Assembly: GCA_032164245.1 (NCBI GenBank) | Contig: JAVMKO010000003.1 | Span: 45,758,890-45,822,889 of the forward strand | Length of the DNA stretch: 64,000 nt | DNA from: Sternotherus odoratus | Taxonomy: Eukaryota > Chordata > Testudines > Kinosternidae | Direction: 5' to 3' | In this document: positions 1-33,585 of the stretch, piece by piece | Position numbering within the stretch: position 1 is the stretch's first letter | Layout: every line of letters begins with the position of its first letter | Translations under genes and position numbers: made by a program | Notes under the pieces: generated by a model | The model's database searches: none | What the model saw: only the letters and a program-made list of their open reading frames with translations | Told to the model about the DNA's origin: nothing

Positions 1-3000
1 AACTCCTTTCCTAGTAGTGGAATGCTTAGTAATACAATCCTCTATTTCCCCTCACTCCTAGTAAGCTTTGTAGTAATAAACAGAAGCTCTTCAGGATGTA
101 CAGCTCTCGGAAACATAGGTATCCAGCATCCTATCTATTCACATGATATTTGAGAATGCCACTAACATCAGGTGCATGATCAGTTTACTTCCCCTTCTTA
201 GTGCTTTACAATTTCTTACTTCTTCTAGGGTCCTTTCTTGATTTTTTTTTAAAGTGCTTGTAATTTTCCCTGTTGCTTGTTGCCTGCAGTGCTGTATTAA
301 TACAATGGCGATAAAGTGTTGTATATTATAGTATAGTGTGTCAGCACTTCAAAATTCATGCAACTGACAACTGCAGAGTGCAGCACGCATTGGCTTTTCT
401 AAGCCTGGGTAGCCTCTCCGGCCTGAGACTTGAATTTTTGGAATGTTTGATCCTATAAAGAGCTAAAACAGTTCTTGGATATTTGGATAACTACATTTTC
501 CTAAATCCAAGAGGATTACTGCAACAGTGGAGGCTATGTTCCCATGTCAAATAAATGTTAATTCGTGGGGAATACTAAGGTATCACACACTAAGCTATTT
601 CAATAACTTAAATTTACGGTTGCTACTGAGAAGAATTCCCTTGGAGACAGTGCCTCAATCAGTGCATTATCTACAGTGTAGAGGACGACACACTAAAACA
701 ATGGTTTGCTTCAACTGAACTCTGTTGACCTTTTTATCTTTTGCCAAACATGGTAATTTCTAGCTTATGAATCTCAAGGGAGAATCCTTTGCTCTCTGCC
801 AAAAACTTGCTACATCAATTTTTTTTTAAGTTTTTTTAATGATTTCAAAAAGTCATCATAATTCCAGACTGAAATTATAAAGTGAGCAAGAATATAGTTT
901 CTATTTGTCCAGAAACTGATTTGCACTATTTTTCAACGCCATTCACAAAAAGCTTCAAATGTATTATTTTAAAATTCCATTACTATATTGACATCTAAAC
1001 TAAAATTACTTCCTCGTAATTCTTGCCCACGCTCATAGAAGGTATGAGGTATAACATCACCATTCTTGGGTTCACACTTCTAGCATGAGGCTGGTGGAGA
1101 AGTCTTAAACTTCTAGGGCTGGATTACCAAATACGTGTGCGTGACTTAGGTTGATTTCAATAGGAGTCATGTGCACCCAGTTAGAGTAATTGGGTTCCAC
1201 TAGTAATTTGGTCCACTAGAGAATATTGCTCACTACCCCTCCAGTGAAGCCACAGTGACCCCAGATAAAATATAATCAACAAAGAACAGAGTCATTCCCC
1301 AAAAAGGAACAAAATTGCTTTAGGGTAGGGAATAGTGGGGCTCATTCAGGTTCTGGACACTTGGGCCCTGATTCAGAAGACCACACCTCTTCAGGAAAGC
1401 ACTTAACCATTTGCTTCCCTGAATCAGAGCCTTAAAGCTTTTGCCTTCTGGATCAGCATTCAGGTTGACGTGGAGGCTAAAGGGGCCCTCAAGTACTAAT
1501 CCCAGAAAACTGACAGTCCACAGAAATGTGTGAGCACACGCCACAGTCTACCCCATCCACTTTCATGATGTCATGTTTGTCTCTACTGGACGTCAACAGG
1601 ATGGCTTTCATTCAAGGCATTACATCCATGACATCTTTTAAAAAGATGAGAGAAAAGAGATTTGTATTAGTACAAATGAGTTGATTTAGCATCAGTAATA
1701 CATACTTTTCATCTAATTTTTTTTTGCTTGCATTTACTGGGGTAATAAAATTAAGTCCCTATCGATCCTTGTTATGGCTACCTTATCAATTTTTCCAATC
1801 ATTTAAATTAATGAAAGACAAAGTGACATGTCCAGAAAGTTTTTGTTTGATAGGATTTCTCTAGAAAATAATCATTTGATTTTCTTGCTTGCGTAATAAT
1901 AATTTTTTTTTAACCTCTGGGTACAGGAAATACAGACTATGGAAGCACATGTATTGAGATAGTACCCATAATAAGAAATACATTTGCATTATGTAACTCA
2001 TGCACACTAGTGTGAATACATTGTAGTGTGGCTATTAAATGACTGCCTCCTAGATGACATTCTCATGACAGTTTATAAACAAAAGTTACTGAAAGTTGAC
2101 CTGAGCCTTGAACTGTAACTGTTACTGTAAAACAAACCTTAGAACTTGCTTTTCTTTCAGATTATAGGTTCTGAGGGTCTTTTGTATTCAATACACTACA
2201 GGATTTAGTGTTCCAGGTGTGATTAATATTTTGCAATGGAAAGAGATGACATTTCCAGTATCATCCCATGTTTGTTTCAAAAATTGCTTACTTTGGGCAG
2301 GGGGAGAAAGGGATTAGATTGAGAAATTACAGAAACAAGTATTCTTTAAAGAGATATAACATGCCATATTTGTCTAATGAAGATCTTTCTACTGATGTGA
2401 TGTTTTATAGCATTCTTGAAACTGACCTCATTATAAACCGCTTAGCATGTGCTTTGCTTGCCGCCTACTGCCTCTCAGCCAATCTCAGCTGTATGACACA
2501 TAGTATGATGCATGGACAAAGATTGTCTGATTATCTGAAAAATTCATAAATTCAGAAGCTCATGTGATTCCATTTCATATCATTACATATGAGAACTCTG
2601 TCTTTTCCTAATCTAGTTTGTGAAGCAGATAGCCATGAAACAGTACATTTTAATATTTCTTTTTAGTTGCAAAATATATTTCTGTTCAAAAAGCTTCTTT
2701 TTAGTGTCTGACAGTAAAAAACACGGATCACGAGGGAAGCAGAACAGGCCCCAATCCAATGTAATGTACAACAAGCAGATAGTCTTTGCCATGACCCCCA
2801 GAAAGGTTTATTGCCACTGGAACACCATGTCCCTTTTGCTAGAGTCAATAAATTCACATGAGGCTCTCCTATGAGTGGCCTGTCATGGATTTTCAGGGTC
2901 TGGACCAGCCTTTTACTGGTCTCCTTAGGAATATCCCATTAGTGTGCTGGACTCCAAGGATCCCCAATGTTCCACAGGCCAATGGCCTCCACAACACCAA

Positions 3001-4857
3001 AAGTAGGCCTTCAAGCCTCACCAATCCCCATCCCTTGATTGCTGCCTGTAGTAAACCAGCCGAGCCAGACTCCTGCAAGATACTTTCCCCCTGCTTCGGG
3101 ACACAGTGCTCTTCAGTAAATATCTGCAGCAGCACCAGACAGACTTTTCAAAATAAAGTAACAATTTATTAGTGACCTGGAATACAGAGGCTGAAAGTCT
3201 TTGGGTTGCCCTGAGAGAGGCAGATTTAGGAGAGGTTTCACATTGGGGGGGAGGCAAGCTTTTGCCAGGCTATATTTCCCTAAGGTGTCCTCCCATCTCC
3301 TCTGCCCCGTTCCCTTTGTGTCTCAGTCCCCAGTGAGCTTCCCTGTATCTGTGAACCCTGGCTTTTTTGACATATGTTCAGCTACTTCTGCAGCTAGGAG
3401 TTAGTCTTTCGTTGCTGAGATTCCCTTACCTCAGGAGGATCTTCCATTTATCTGGGTTGCTTCCAGCCCAGTTCCTAATGGCGCATTCCTACTACCCCTG
3501 AAAGCTACACAGCCCAAACACCTCAGACCTCCTGCTCGATTCCAGGAAAAGCAATATAACCCCTTTATATCCAATAGGTAACAATAGAAAGTCAGATGGG
3601 GACACACACATTGTTCATAAAAATATTACAGAAAATTCCCACATTTGTTATGTAGCCACAATACAGTTGTGTCTGTCGACTCCTTCCCTTGCAAGAATAG
3701 GATCCTTGTGCAGGAAAATTTCCCCTTTGTATAGATTATTGAACTTAATCATGTAAATACAACACATCTTCATGACTCCAAACTGCATACACAGCTTCAA
3801 AGTGGATTACTCTATTCCGTTTCCTATTTGTGTCCCATATGTAAAATAGAGACAATGAATAGTTCAAATTATAAATAAGTAAAGATGGAAAAGTGTTACA
3901 TAAAAACAGCCAGAGTGATCAAATCAAATACATTACATAGCACATACAAACATGAACAAAGCTGGATTGTACATTCTGTAAATTAGGGGCTCCCAAAATT
4001 TTACCCATGGGTAAATAGAAGGGAAAAGTCACAGATGCAGAAAGCATTCTTCCTGTAGCTCTCCCAAGGTACAGGCCACCTTAGATCAAGCAGTCACAAG
4101 CACTAGCATAGGCAGGCTATTGCAGCTGACCAATTCTAAAGTACCATCTGCTAGTGGCTGTTCCAGTTGATCAGTTCTCAGCTCAAAGACAAGAAATTAC
4201 TTTATTAAACATACAGTATAATATCACATTTTTGTGAATCATCCATCACATCAATAACATTTCTGGGGGGAGGAGTATTCATTTTGGTTTTTGTCTTGTC
4301 CAAATGAATGCTGTAACAAAGAATTTAAAATGTATGTGATCATTAATAATGTGTTGGAAAAGGTCAGGTCTTGAAAATGCATGAACATAACAATAACATT
4401 AATCTTGCCTGTTTAAAAAACAAAAGCTACATGGCATGCAGAAATAATAGAACAATTTGTCTTGTTTATCTGTAGCGATGATCAGAAATGCAGTGAGCTG
4501 GGCTGTCTTACATGGAAATATATTTGTAATCATCTAAAATTTAAGTCTAACCTTAAAAGTATGTCTGTAAGGTTAAACCATTATTACTGGATCACATTTA
4601 GTTCGATTTACTATACACTACCACTGCAATCATTATACACTATCAATGATAATGTCTCTGTAGAATTATACTTATTTCAAATGAGCGTTATCCCAATGAA
4701 TGAATATATTCCATGAAAGTGAAACACTGGTTAAAAATCTACATTGTGCTAGCTTTAGTTTAGTTACTTGAAATAAATATATCTATATGTCTATCGCATT
4801 ACAAAGGAAATTGGAATAAATTAAATATGAAATAATATATATTTCTCTCTTTCACAG
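1..4857. other. KCNQ5 intron (upstream part), no exon recognised
   Basis: AT-rich intronic sequence before the first KCNQ5 exon in the window. No reading frame here resembles a known protein; the short open frames lack splice context. Around 1361-1445 there is an eroded palindrome (GGGCCCTGATTCAG facing CTGAATCAGAGCC) of a kind common in reptile genomes. The stretch around 2730-3560 is less AT-rich and repeat-like, but I cannot classify it. The sequence just before 4858 is a good polypyrimidine tract. Confidence 0.6.
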
Positions 4858-25940
<21,083 letters not shown>

Positions 25941-28900
25941 CAATGTATGGGTTTTCTTCATTGGCTGAGTATTTCCTTTAGTCATACATATCATAGCATG
26001 AACTCTTTTGAAAGTCATTTTAACAAGATAAAATTGCAAGAATCAGGAAGAATCTGAAAGGCAGTTGTATGACCCCATATCTTCTAGTTGCATGAAAATG
26101 CATGCTTAAGTGACAGCTAAAATTCAGATTTATACCTAATGTACATCACTATTATGTAGTACAGTAGGTGTAAATAATGAGTAATCTACAAAGTTAATAC
26201 TGCAGACTGTGTCAGAAAGCAAAGATCTGAGCATTTAGAAATAGTGTTGTTTCTACAATACAGAAGTAAAAATCGTAAGATTTAAAGCACTTTGCTTCTG
26301 GATTAATTAAAAATATATATGTCCTGAATTAGACAATAGTTTATGTTTACAACAAAAATATTATCTACAGCTGCTAGCAAGGTACCAAGAAAACTAGTAA
26401 TATGGGACTAGAAGTGGCTGCTAGTTGCAAGATATACACATTAACTCATCATTAATCAGTTATTTTAACACTCTCAGTTTTAGAATGTTAATTTCCGTCA
26501 TATTTTTGATGATTTAGTGCTGTCGCAAAGTACTTTGCACACCACTTTCAGGTTGTTCTTTATGATAAGAGCCTTCTTTTGCTATGAAATGGACAAATTC
26601 AGAGGATAAAGACTGGTATTAGAGATGGATAATCTAGACTACTGCACCAAAAATTAAGGGGCAGCTTTCCTTACCCCAAACTTGCTGGTATCACTGACGT
26701 GCCCTTCCTGTGGATCTGAAGCATTCTGGAAGCAGAACCAGCAGGAGAGGAGAGGGTGCTGCCTTTATTGTAGAAGCAATTCTTCTTTCTGCCCTGAAGG
26801 TGGTCATGCTTCACAATTGCACCCTGATACTCCATGATACTGTGTCAGAAGTCTGTGAAGGAAGTGAAAGTGGTAACATACGGGGTATTGATAGCAGAGG
26901 GAAAACAAAGGGAATAAGGGAAGAGAGAGATACTACAGAAGAAGGAAAGAGGGGAAAAAGAGAGACAATACGATAAGCAAAGGAGAAGGAGAATATGAAT
27001 TTGGAGAAGAAAAAAGGGTTTGGGAAAAAATGGAAAATAACAGCAGGGAGGCCAGGACAGTGAAAAAGATCTTTAAATTCCGGCCTGTTGGTCCCAGACA
27101 GCTAGTGTTTCTTCCAAAAGAATTAGGAAATCGGAGGGGTGATAGAGAAAAACAGCTGAATTGCCCAAATTGAAGTAGACTGAAGGAGAGGGAAAAGGGA
27201 TCAAATTCTTATTAACTCTATAATGACATTTCACAAAGGTGCCAAGAGAGAACTCCTTCCCCATACCGTCTCCCACCTAGTTTGGGGATTCAAAACATGC
27301 AGCATATTGAGCATTCTCCCCTGATACCTCCTCTTGCTCTCATAGCCTTTCTACATTTCACTTCTGCAAAGGTGCAGTAGCAGTACTAGTGCCTATCTAT
27401 GGGTCCTTACCAGGGCTTTGCCATGGAACCCTGTGGGAGCCTTCCCCACTGAACAAGGTTTCAATTTGTTCTGTCCCCCCAAATTACAGCCTACATGTAC
27501 CATTAACTCATGAGCAACCTGTTCTGGGCCTGGCTACCTCCAGCAACAAGAACTCCAAATGTATGGGAGTGCCAGTTCCAGCTCACTCAGAGCACTGTTT
27601 GATCAAAGCCCAGCCCTGCTGAGGACTTATTATACATCAAAAATGTCACAGCAGTCTTAATCGTGGCTAAATGCTGAGGATTGTATTGTGAAGGACTTGA
27701 ACTGTTTACTATGAATCCATTGTAATTTCTGCCTCCATATTTCTTTTACAAAAGTATTCCTGGATGTTACATGATAACCTTATTATGTGAAAGTACATGC
27801 ATACTGTAGAGTGTATATGTTGTGTCAGTGATACAGGATCTATGGATGATAAGCTGCGTTCTATGGCTTGTGCCAGAACAAAGCTCAGGTGGTAAATTCT
27901 GAAAGATGTCCTGAAGCACAAATAGCTATCACTGATTTGCCATCGCATTCAACCTTTACTACATCCTTCATGTGCTGCCTGATCATATTAAAGCCTAATT
28001 GCGAAGATATTTTTGTGATAGGTTTTTCAACAACTGAGAACATTTAAATATTGACTTACTTGAATGTTTGCAGTTTGTCCAGCCAAATCTGTAAAGTATT
28101 GTACAATATCTAAAAACGATACAATTTTTAGGATTTTCTTTTCTTTTTTCCTAATGTTTTATGGTGCCTTTCTTACCATTTATATGAAATCTCATAATGT
28201 TCTAGGTGAAGGTCTGTACTTAGGTCTGATGTGGGACAAGGGCTTGGGCACAGGACAGCTAACAAATATGTCAGTAATTAGACTCACCTCCCCTTTTTCA
28301 TTAAATAGGAACACGGCATCCTGAATTGGGCCCTGATCTTACAACTGCATCTGCTTGAGCAGACCTTTGCATCCACATTGAGCCTTACTGTGAAATCAGT
28401 GAGGTTCCACGTGGGCACAGGCTCTGCCTGCATAGACGCAGTTGCAGAATCAGGATCTTGGGTTTTACTGATAATATATCTCGCTGAACTTGGTATTTTT
28501 GGCTTAAATGACATGCCTGAGTTCTCCTAATTTTAATTTATTTAATACAATTCTGTGCACATAAATGAATTCTATAAATTATATATGAAAATGTAAATGT
28601 CTTTACAAAGACCGGATAAGTCGGGAAGATCTTATCTTTTTTTTAAGTTGAAAATACTGATTTTTTTTCTTTGTCACCATTACATCCTTGTTTTTTGTAG
28701 CTACAGTTCTTATCATATAGGAATTTTCTTAACATTATATTGATGGAAACCTGCGAGAATAATTAATGAATGTGTGGAGATCTGGAGAGGGTTCATTATG
28801 TGTTTTGATTTTTTACAAAGTGAGCTGTTCTGACCTTTCCTCACCAGGAGTTTCCTGTGTCCAGTGTACCTTTAATTACACTATAAGGACCAAGCCTGCT

Positions 28901-30480
28901 CCCACCGAAATCAGTATCAATAATTTGTTGATGTCCGTGGGAACAGCATTTGGCCTTAAGGGTCTTGTCCTGAACTACTTTCTAAGTCGAAGCTCCCATT
29001 TTAGTCAATAAGAGGTTTACAGAGTAGGCAATAAGAACCAAATTCTGCCCTAATATACACTCCATTGGAGGATTGTGGAGGGTGGCAAACAGGACAGAAT
29101 CTGGCCCTACATAAGGGTTTAAGGACTCGGCCTTACAGAAATAACTGTTTTCTGATCAGCATGTTTGTTGTATCTGATTGAAGAGAGAACTTAAAAGAAT
29201 AGTTTTTGATGATTTGTTTTACAAACATTATATACTCCTGGCTTATGTGACCTATACTTTTTATTTCAGTATGGATATAGTGTTTTAACCTAGGGTTCAA
29301 GATTGCAAAGATCATACACTTTTATTCACATGCCCACAGCTGTTACATGTGTTTTTGAGATAAATCTACTTAAATGACTGCTCTCATTACAGTCTGCTGA
29401 TAGGTTATTCACCTACTCTTCTGTAATAAGTCAAGTCATACTGAATTATTGTTGTATTGAGGAGCACCTGATATACAGTACTATTTATGGGTCTGGGCCT
29501 GCAGTTCTTACTCAAGCAAAAATCCCATGGACTTTAGCAAGAGTTCTGCCTGAGTTAGGAGTCCAGATTCAAACCCTTATTTTGTTGGGCATCTGTATAA
29601 AGTGAAAATGATAATATACCAGTTATTTCCTGAGGAAACTAATGCTTAGCTGAATTAACCCATATGTCACATTGACTATATAAAAAGTAACGCACAAAGT
29701 AAGATAAAAAGGGATGAAGAGAAGGGAATTTTGTAAAAAGCACAGAGAAAAGTAGGTCAGTAAGAAAACAGAACAAAGCAGAAAAAGAAAATGTAAGAGA
29801 AAAGGAAAAAAAATGATTAAATATCTGAGGACAAATTCATCCGTGTGTGGCTCCACTGACTTCAAAGGGCAGCATAAGTGGGCCAAATTCAACCTTCTTT
29901 GGTGTAATCAGGCTCAACTCCATTGATCTCAATGGGATGACACCCACCTACACCAGGAGTCAACTTGTCCCACTGGGACAATTTTTGTCCTGACTCGTAC
30001 CTTGTGCAGTCCCATGGAGTTCAGTAGGATTGAAGAAGGTGTAAATTCAGAGAGAATTTGGGCATCATATTTCTGTTACGCCTTTTTTTTCAACTTAGCT
30101 CAAATGAATTGCAACATCCAAGAAATTGCTATAATTATCCAAAAAGGTGAAAGAGTTTTTTAAATCAAAACCAACCCCTGGAATGTCAAAGGAAGCAGAT
30201 GAGAGATTAATGAATGAATGAGGGATTGCATTAATTCAGATACATATAGGCACCAAACATCATCTGCTATTGAATGTGTTCTGAGACATTTCTGCTAGCC
30301 AATATGGGAGGGAACAGTGTTAAAATATCAGTTTTATAATGGGTATGGAAAATATAAGGGACACTTCCACTGACGCTGCAATGGCTTTAGCCATTACATT
30401 ATACAATGTTAATTGTAACTTCATGACAAAGGTCAATCCATATTGTTGTTAATAAACATGGTTAAAAAGTAGCTACTATG
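25941..30480 (+). other. KCNQ5: Probable KCNQ5 3' UTR and flanking DNA
   Basis: AT-rich sequence after the stop codon. It contains no complete transposon that I can identify, unlike the neighbouring introns, which fits a long 3' UTR. Worn palindromic fragments occur near 28330-28470, 29480-29570 and 29880-30050. Purine-rich stretches lie at about 26875-27065 and 29695-29820. UTR extent is inferred. Confidence 0.4.
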
Positions 30481-30525
30481 TATACTTGAAGTTTTTTTGT
30501 TGGCTGATTTTTTTTGTTTTATTTT
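30451..30525 (+). terminator. Candidate KCNQ5 polyadenylation signal
   Basis: AATAAA at 30451-30456, followed about 35-65 bp later by a T/GT-rich stretch (30490-30525), the layout of a vertebrate poly(A) site. It would give a 3' UTR of about 4.5 kb. Earlier weaker signals (ATTAAA types) exist, so this is a candidate only. Confidence 0.35.
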
Positions 30526-31442
30526 TGATTAAAGATTAATTGGTGTTTCATGTGAATATAGCTCAGGCAAGACTGGGAAGAACTGTGCACCTGAAAAATT
30601 CCCATGATGTGCTCATTTTTTTCTTTAACGTTTTATATGGCTTTGATTCAACCTGACCACGGTATCACAAAACAAGTTTATTTGACCAAAAAGTCCATAC
30701 AACATAGGCCAGTGTACCACCTTCTAATGATGATTTATTCAAACCCGTTTCACCATCACAGAATACAAATCCTCCATGAAAGTGATTTTGGAAGCTATTA
30801 AGAGCAGTGCTAAGAAATTTCAAACAGCAGTTGCAGCACTCAGTTTTGATTTTGACCAATGATTAAACAGGGATTTTTGAACAGAGGGGAAACAATAGTT
30901 CTTATACACCTGTGTGGGACTAAGCATTCTGATCTGATAGCATTTTACACCCACTTTGCACAGATATCAATGACTACACAAGGTGCAAGGGAGGGGAGAA
31001 TCCAGCTGCAGATATTTTACTTTGCATAATTGTTCCATCATTTCATGAAGAGTATTAATTTAAATTAATCAATGTCCTCCTAAATTTTATGAAATTATTG
31101 ATTTTTACTGTAACACCAGGGCCTACAAAACTTGAAGTCCTTTATAAGAAGTGTAAAAATATAAGGGCCAAGTTGCCTCCCCTGAATACCTTTCATTCAT
31201 ACTCCTAAATCATGAACTCTTAGAAGAATGGTATATTTTACCATAGTCTGTCCCCCATTAGATTCTGTCTCAACCTTATGTGGGTACACAAAGAGATGGG
31301 GGACTGTGCAGGGAGATACACACAGTTTGTGCAGCCAGGCACATAGTGCCCCAAAAGAGGTTGGGAGGAGGCAGAAGAAGGCAGGGTAAATTGCTTTCCT
31401 CATGTTGCACTTGCTGTAGCTCAGGCTGGCTATACAAGGATA

Positions 31443-31923
31443 CAGGGTCGGCGACAGAAATTTGGGGGCCCCATACTCTGATAGTTTGGGGGCCCCCTCC
31501 AGCCCAGCCGCCCCCCCCAGCCCAGCCGACAGCGGCTGGGCCCCCCCCCCAGCCCAGCCGGCGCTCCCCCCCCCCAGTTGACAGCGCCTGGGGGAGGAAG
31601 CCCAGCCGCCCCCCCCCCCCCCCCGCCCAGCCGGCACTCCCCCCCAGCTGACAGCTGGCCGCAACGGGAGTGAGAGCCCGGGAGCGGCGTGAGCCGCCCT
31701 TTCCCCCCCCCCCCCGCCCTTTCTCCTCCCCCCCCCCGCCCTTTCTCCCCCCCCCGGACTGAGCCGCTGCCGCCGGCCGGGCTCACTGCTCCGGCCGGGG
31801 ACACGCGCGCTCGTCCGGAGGAGAGCCGCGCCGGATGACTACGGGTAGAGCTGTACCGGGGCCCCCCTAAAGTGCAGGGCCCGGTACAGCTCTACCCGTA
31901 GTACCCCCCTGTCGCCAGCCCTC
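31443..31923 (-). mobile_element. Hairpin-bearing hAT-type element, copy 1
   Basis: A 481-bp element with ends CAGGGTCGGCGACAG and (read backwards) GAGGGCTGGCGACAG. Perfect 8-bp duplication CAAGGATA at 31435-31442 and 31924-31931. A large hairpin sits near the right end (31839-31899): TACGGGTAGAGCTGTACCGG and its complement. The middle is an extremely C-rich tract that produces long proline/glycine frames with no real protein. A related copy in opposite orientation is at 40323-40785. Confidence 0.93.
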
Positions 31924-32514
31924 CAAGGATAGTAACCTGCATCCATAAATAGCTGCTTACATATCCCCCTCCACGCCAAGGAGCTCAGAATGCCCTTTGG
32001 GTCAGTGCTGCTCCATTCTGCCTCTAGTGCAGGGCTCTTGTCTACAAGGCACATTTAAACCCTCAAATACTTAGCAGATTTGCACTGTTGACTGGAAGGT
32101 TTGTAATACTGTGTCTGCTTTAGTACAGTGGGTCAAATCAAAATCTTCATTACATTAATGTGGAAGTATCAGGTTATAATTTAAGATTGACAACCCTCCA
32201 AAATCCCTATTAAAACATACTAGTCTGACTAAAAATTCAGTAGCCTGACCAAATTAAATCAGTTCTCCCTCCATCCCCACATCTATTCAGTTCCTTGTTC
32301 CCTTTCTTTCAGTGATCAATTTCCGGTCTCCTCTCCCCCCGTCTTTCAGTTCTCTGCTCCCTATTCCTGTATCTCTGCACTGCTGATCGGAGAACTTTGG
32401 TAACTGTATCAGTCCAGCCTGCGCATGCATTGCTCCCCGCCTGTCATGAGACTAGCCAGCATGGACAGGCAATCCTTCCTCAGCTCCTTTTCTACCATAG
32501 AGTCAACTACTAGA

Positions 32515-33585
32515 ACTCCTGGTGGAATTCTGCATCAAAGAAATTAAAATTCTGCACCCAATATTTTAAAATTCTGCAAAATTGTGCATATTTTATTTGG
32601 CAAAATAACACAATATAATCACACCAGGTTCAATTATTTTTGGTAATTTATTTCAAAATGCCTGTCAGCAAGTATGTCTGTAGCAATACAGACAATAAAA
32701 AAGATTCAAGAAATGTTTTTTGGCAAATAGATTCCTTAGTATGCATATTAATATAGAACTCTGAGTAATAATTCATTTAAACTACAATAAAGAACCATAT
32801 TTCTCGCACCACTCAGACGCAATGAAAAGGCTTGGGGGAGCCAAGGGTAATGGAGGAGCTGAGGGAGAGGGAAGCAAACTGCTAGGAAGGCGCCTGGGTG
32901 TGAACTTGTAAGGTTGATGGGTATGGGTGGGAAAAGTATGGGCAGGTTTTTTGGTGGGCAGGAAGGGATGGTTAGGGAACTTCCCCCATGCAGACCCTGG
33001 CTGACTCCTAGCATCTCTCATTTAGTCAGGTACATCTGCCCCTGTCCCAATGTGTCTCTGTGCCCCCACCCAGCCACCCCTCTATAGTTCTGCACCCTCT
33101 TCCCCTGTCCCCCGACCCAGCCACTCCCCTGTCTCTGTGTCTCCCTGCATGCCTCCCAGTCCCCATGTGTCTCTGCACGTACCTCCCCTGTGGTCCAGTG
33201 TCTCCACTCCCATTCAACACCTGCCCCAGTCTGTCCTCTCACAGTAGCACTTATGAGCCCCTGTCTGACACCCCCCCCCCCAGCACCCTATGCTCTGTCT
33301 CCTCATAGCCCCTGTATCCTGGCCTGGCCCTGGCCACAGACCCTGTGATGAAGCCCCCTCTTCCTTACCTGCAGCTTTGCTCTATCACCTCAGCACCCTC
33401 TGTTGGGCAAAAGGTGGAACTTCAGGTTATTGTCCGCAGAGAGCGGCGGCTGTTCTTGCGCCACAGTACCCTCTGGTGGGCAAAAGGTGGAACTACAGAA
33501 AAATTTTGGCAGGAGCTTTTTTCTGTGCCGAAAATTAGAAATCTGCAGAGCTCATTACTTATGCACACAGTATTCCTCCAGGAGT
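32515..33585. mobile_element. 1.1-kb non-autonomous DNA element with ACTCCTGG-type ends
   Basis: The left end ACTCCTGGTGGAATTCTGCA and the right end, which reads backwards ACTCCTGGAGGAATACTGTG, are clear inverted termini. Subterminal ATTCTGCA-like motifs repeat several times on the left. The interior holds a direct repeat of about 40 bp with period 73 (33391 and 33464). No transposase. Superfamily not assigned; target duplication not clear. Confidence 0.75.
33391..33503. repeat. Direct repeat inside the 1.1-kb element
   Basis: CAGCACCCTCTGTTGGGCAA at 33391 is repeated as CAGTACCCTCTGGTGGGCAA at 33464, and both continue into AAGGTGGAACT. Confidence 0.8.

Noticed and set aside
2268..3404. Cluster of 60-105 codon frames on both strands
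   Set aside because: No similarity I recognise, no splice signals, and they overlap on opposite strands; treated as noise in possible repeat DNA.
4010..4120. Possible upstream KCNQ5 exon
   Set aside because: No splice-flanked segment before 4858 encodes recognisable KCNQ5 sequence.
31197..31804. Several 120-155 codon Pro- or Gly-rich frames
   Set aside because: Produced by C/G homopolymer tracts inside the hAT element; no start context, domain or splice sites.
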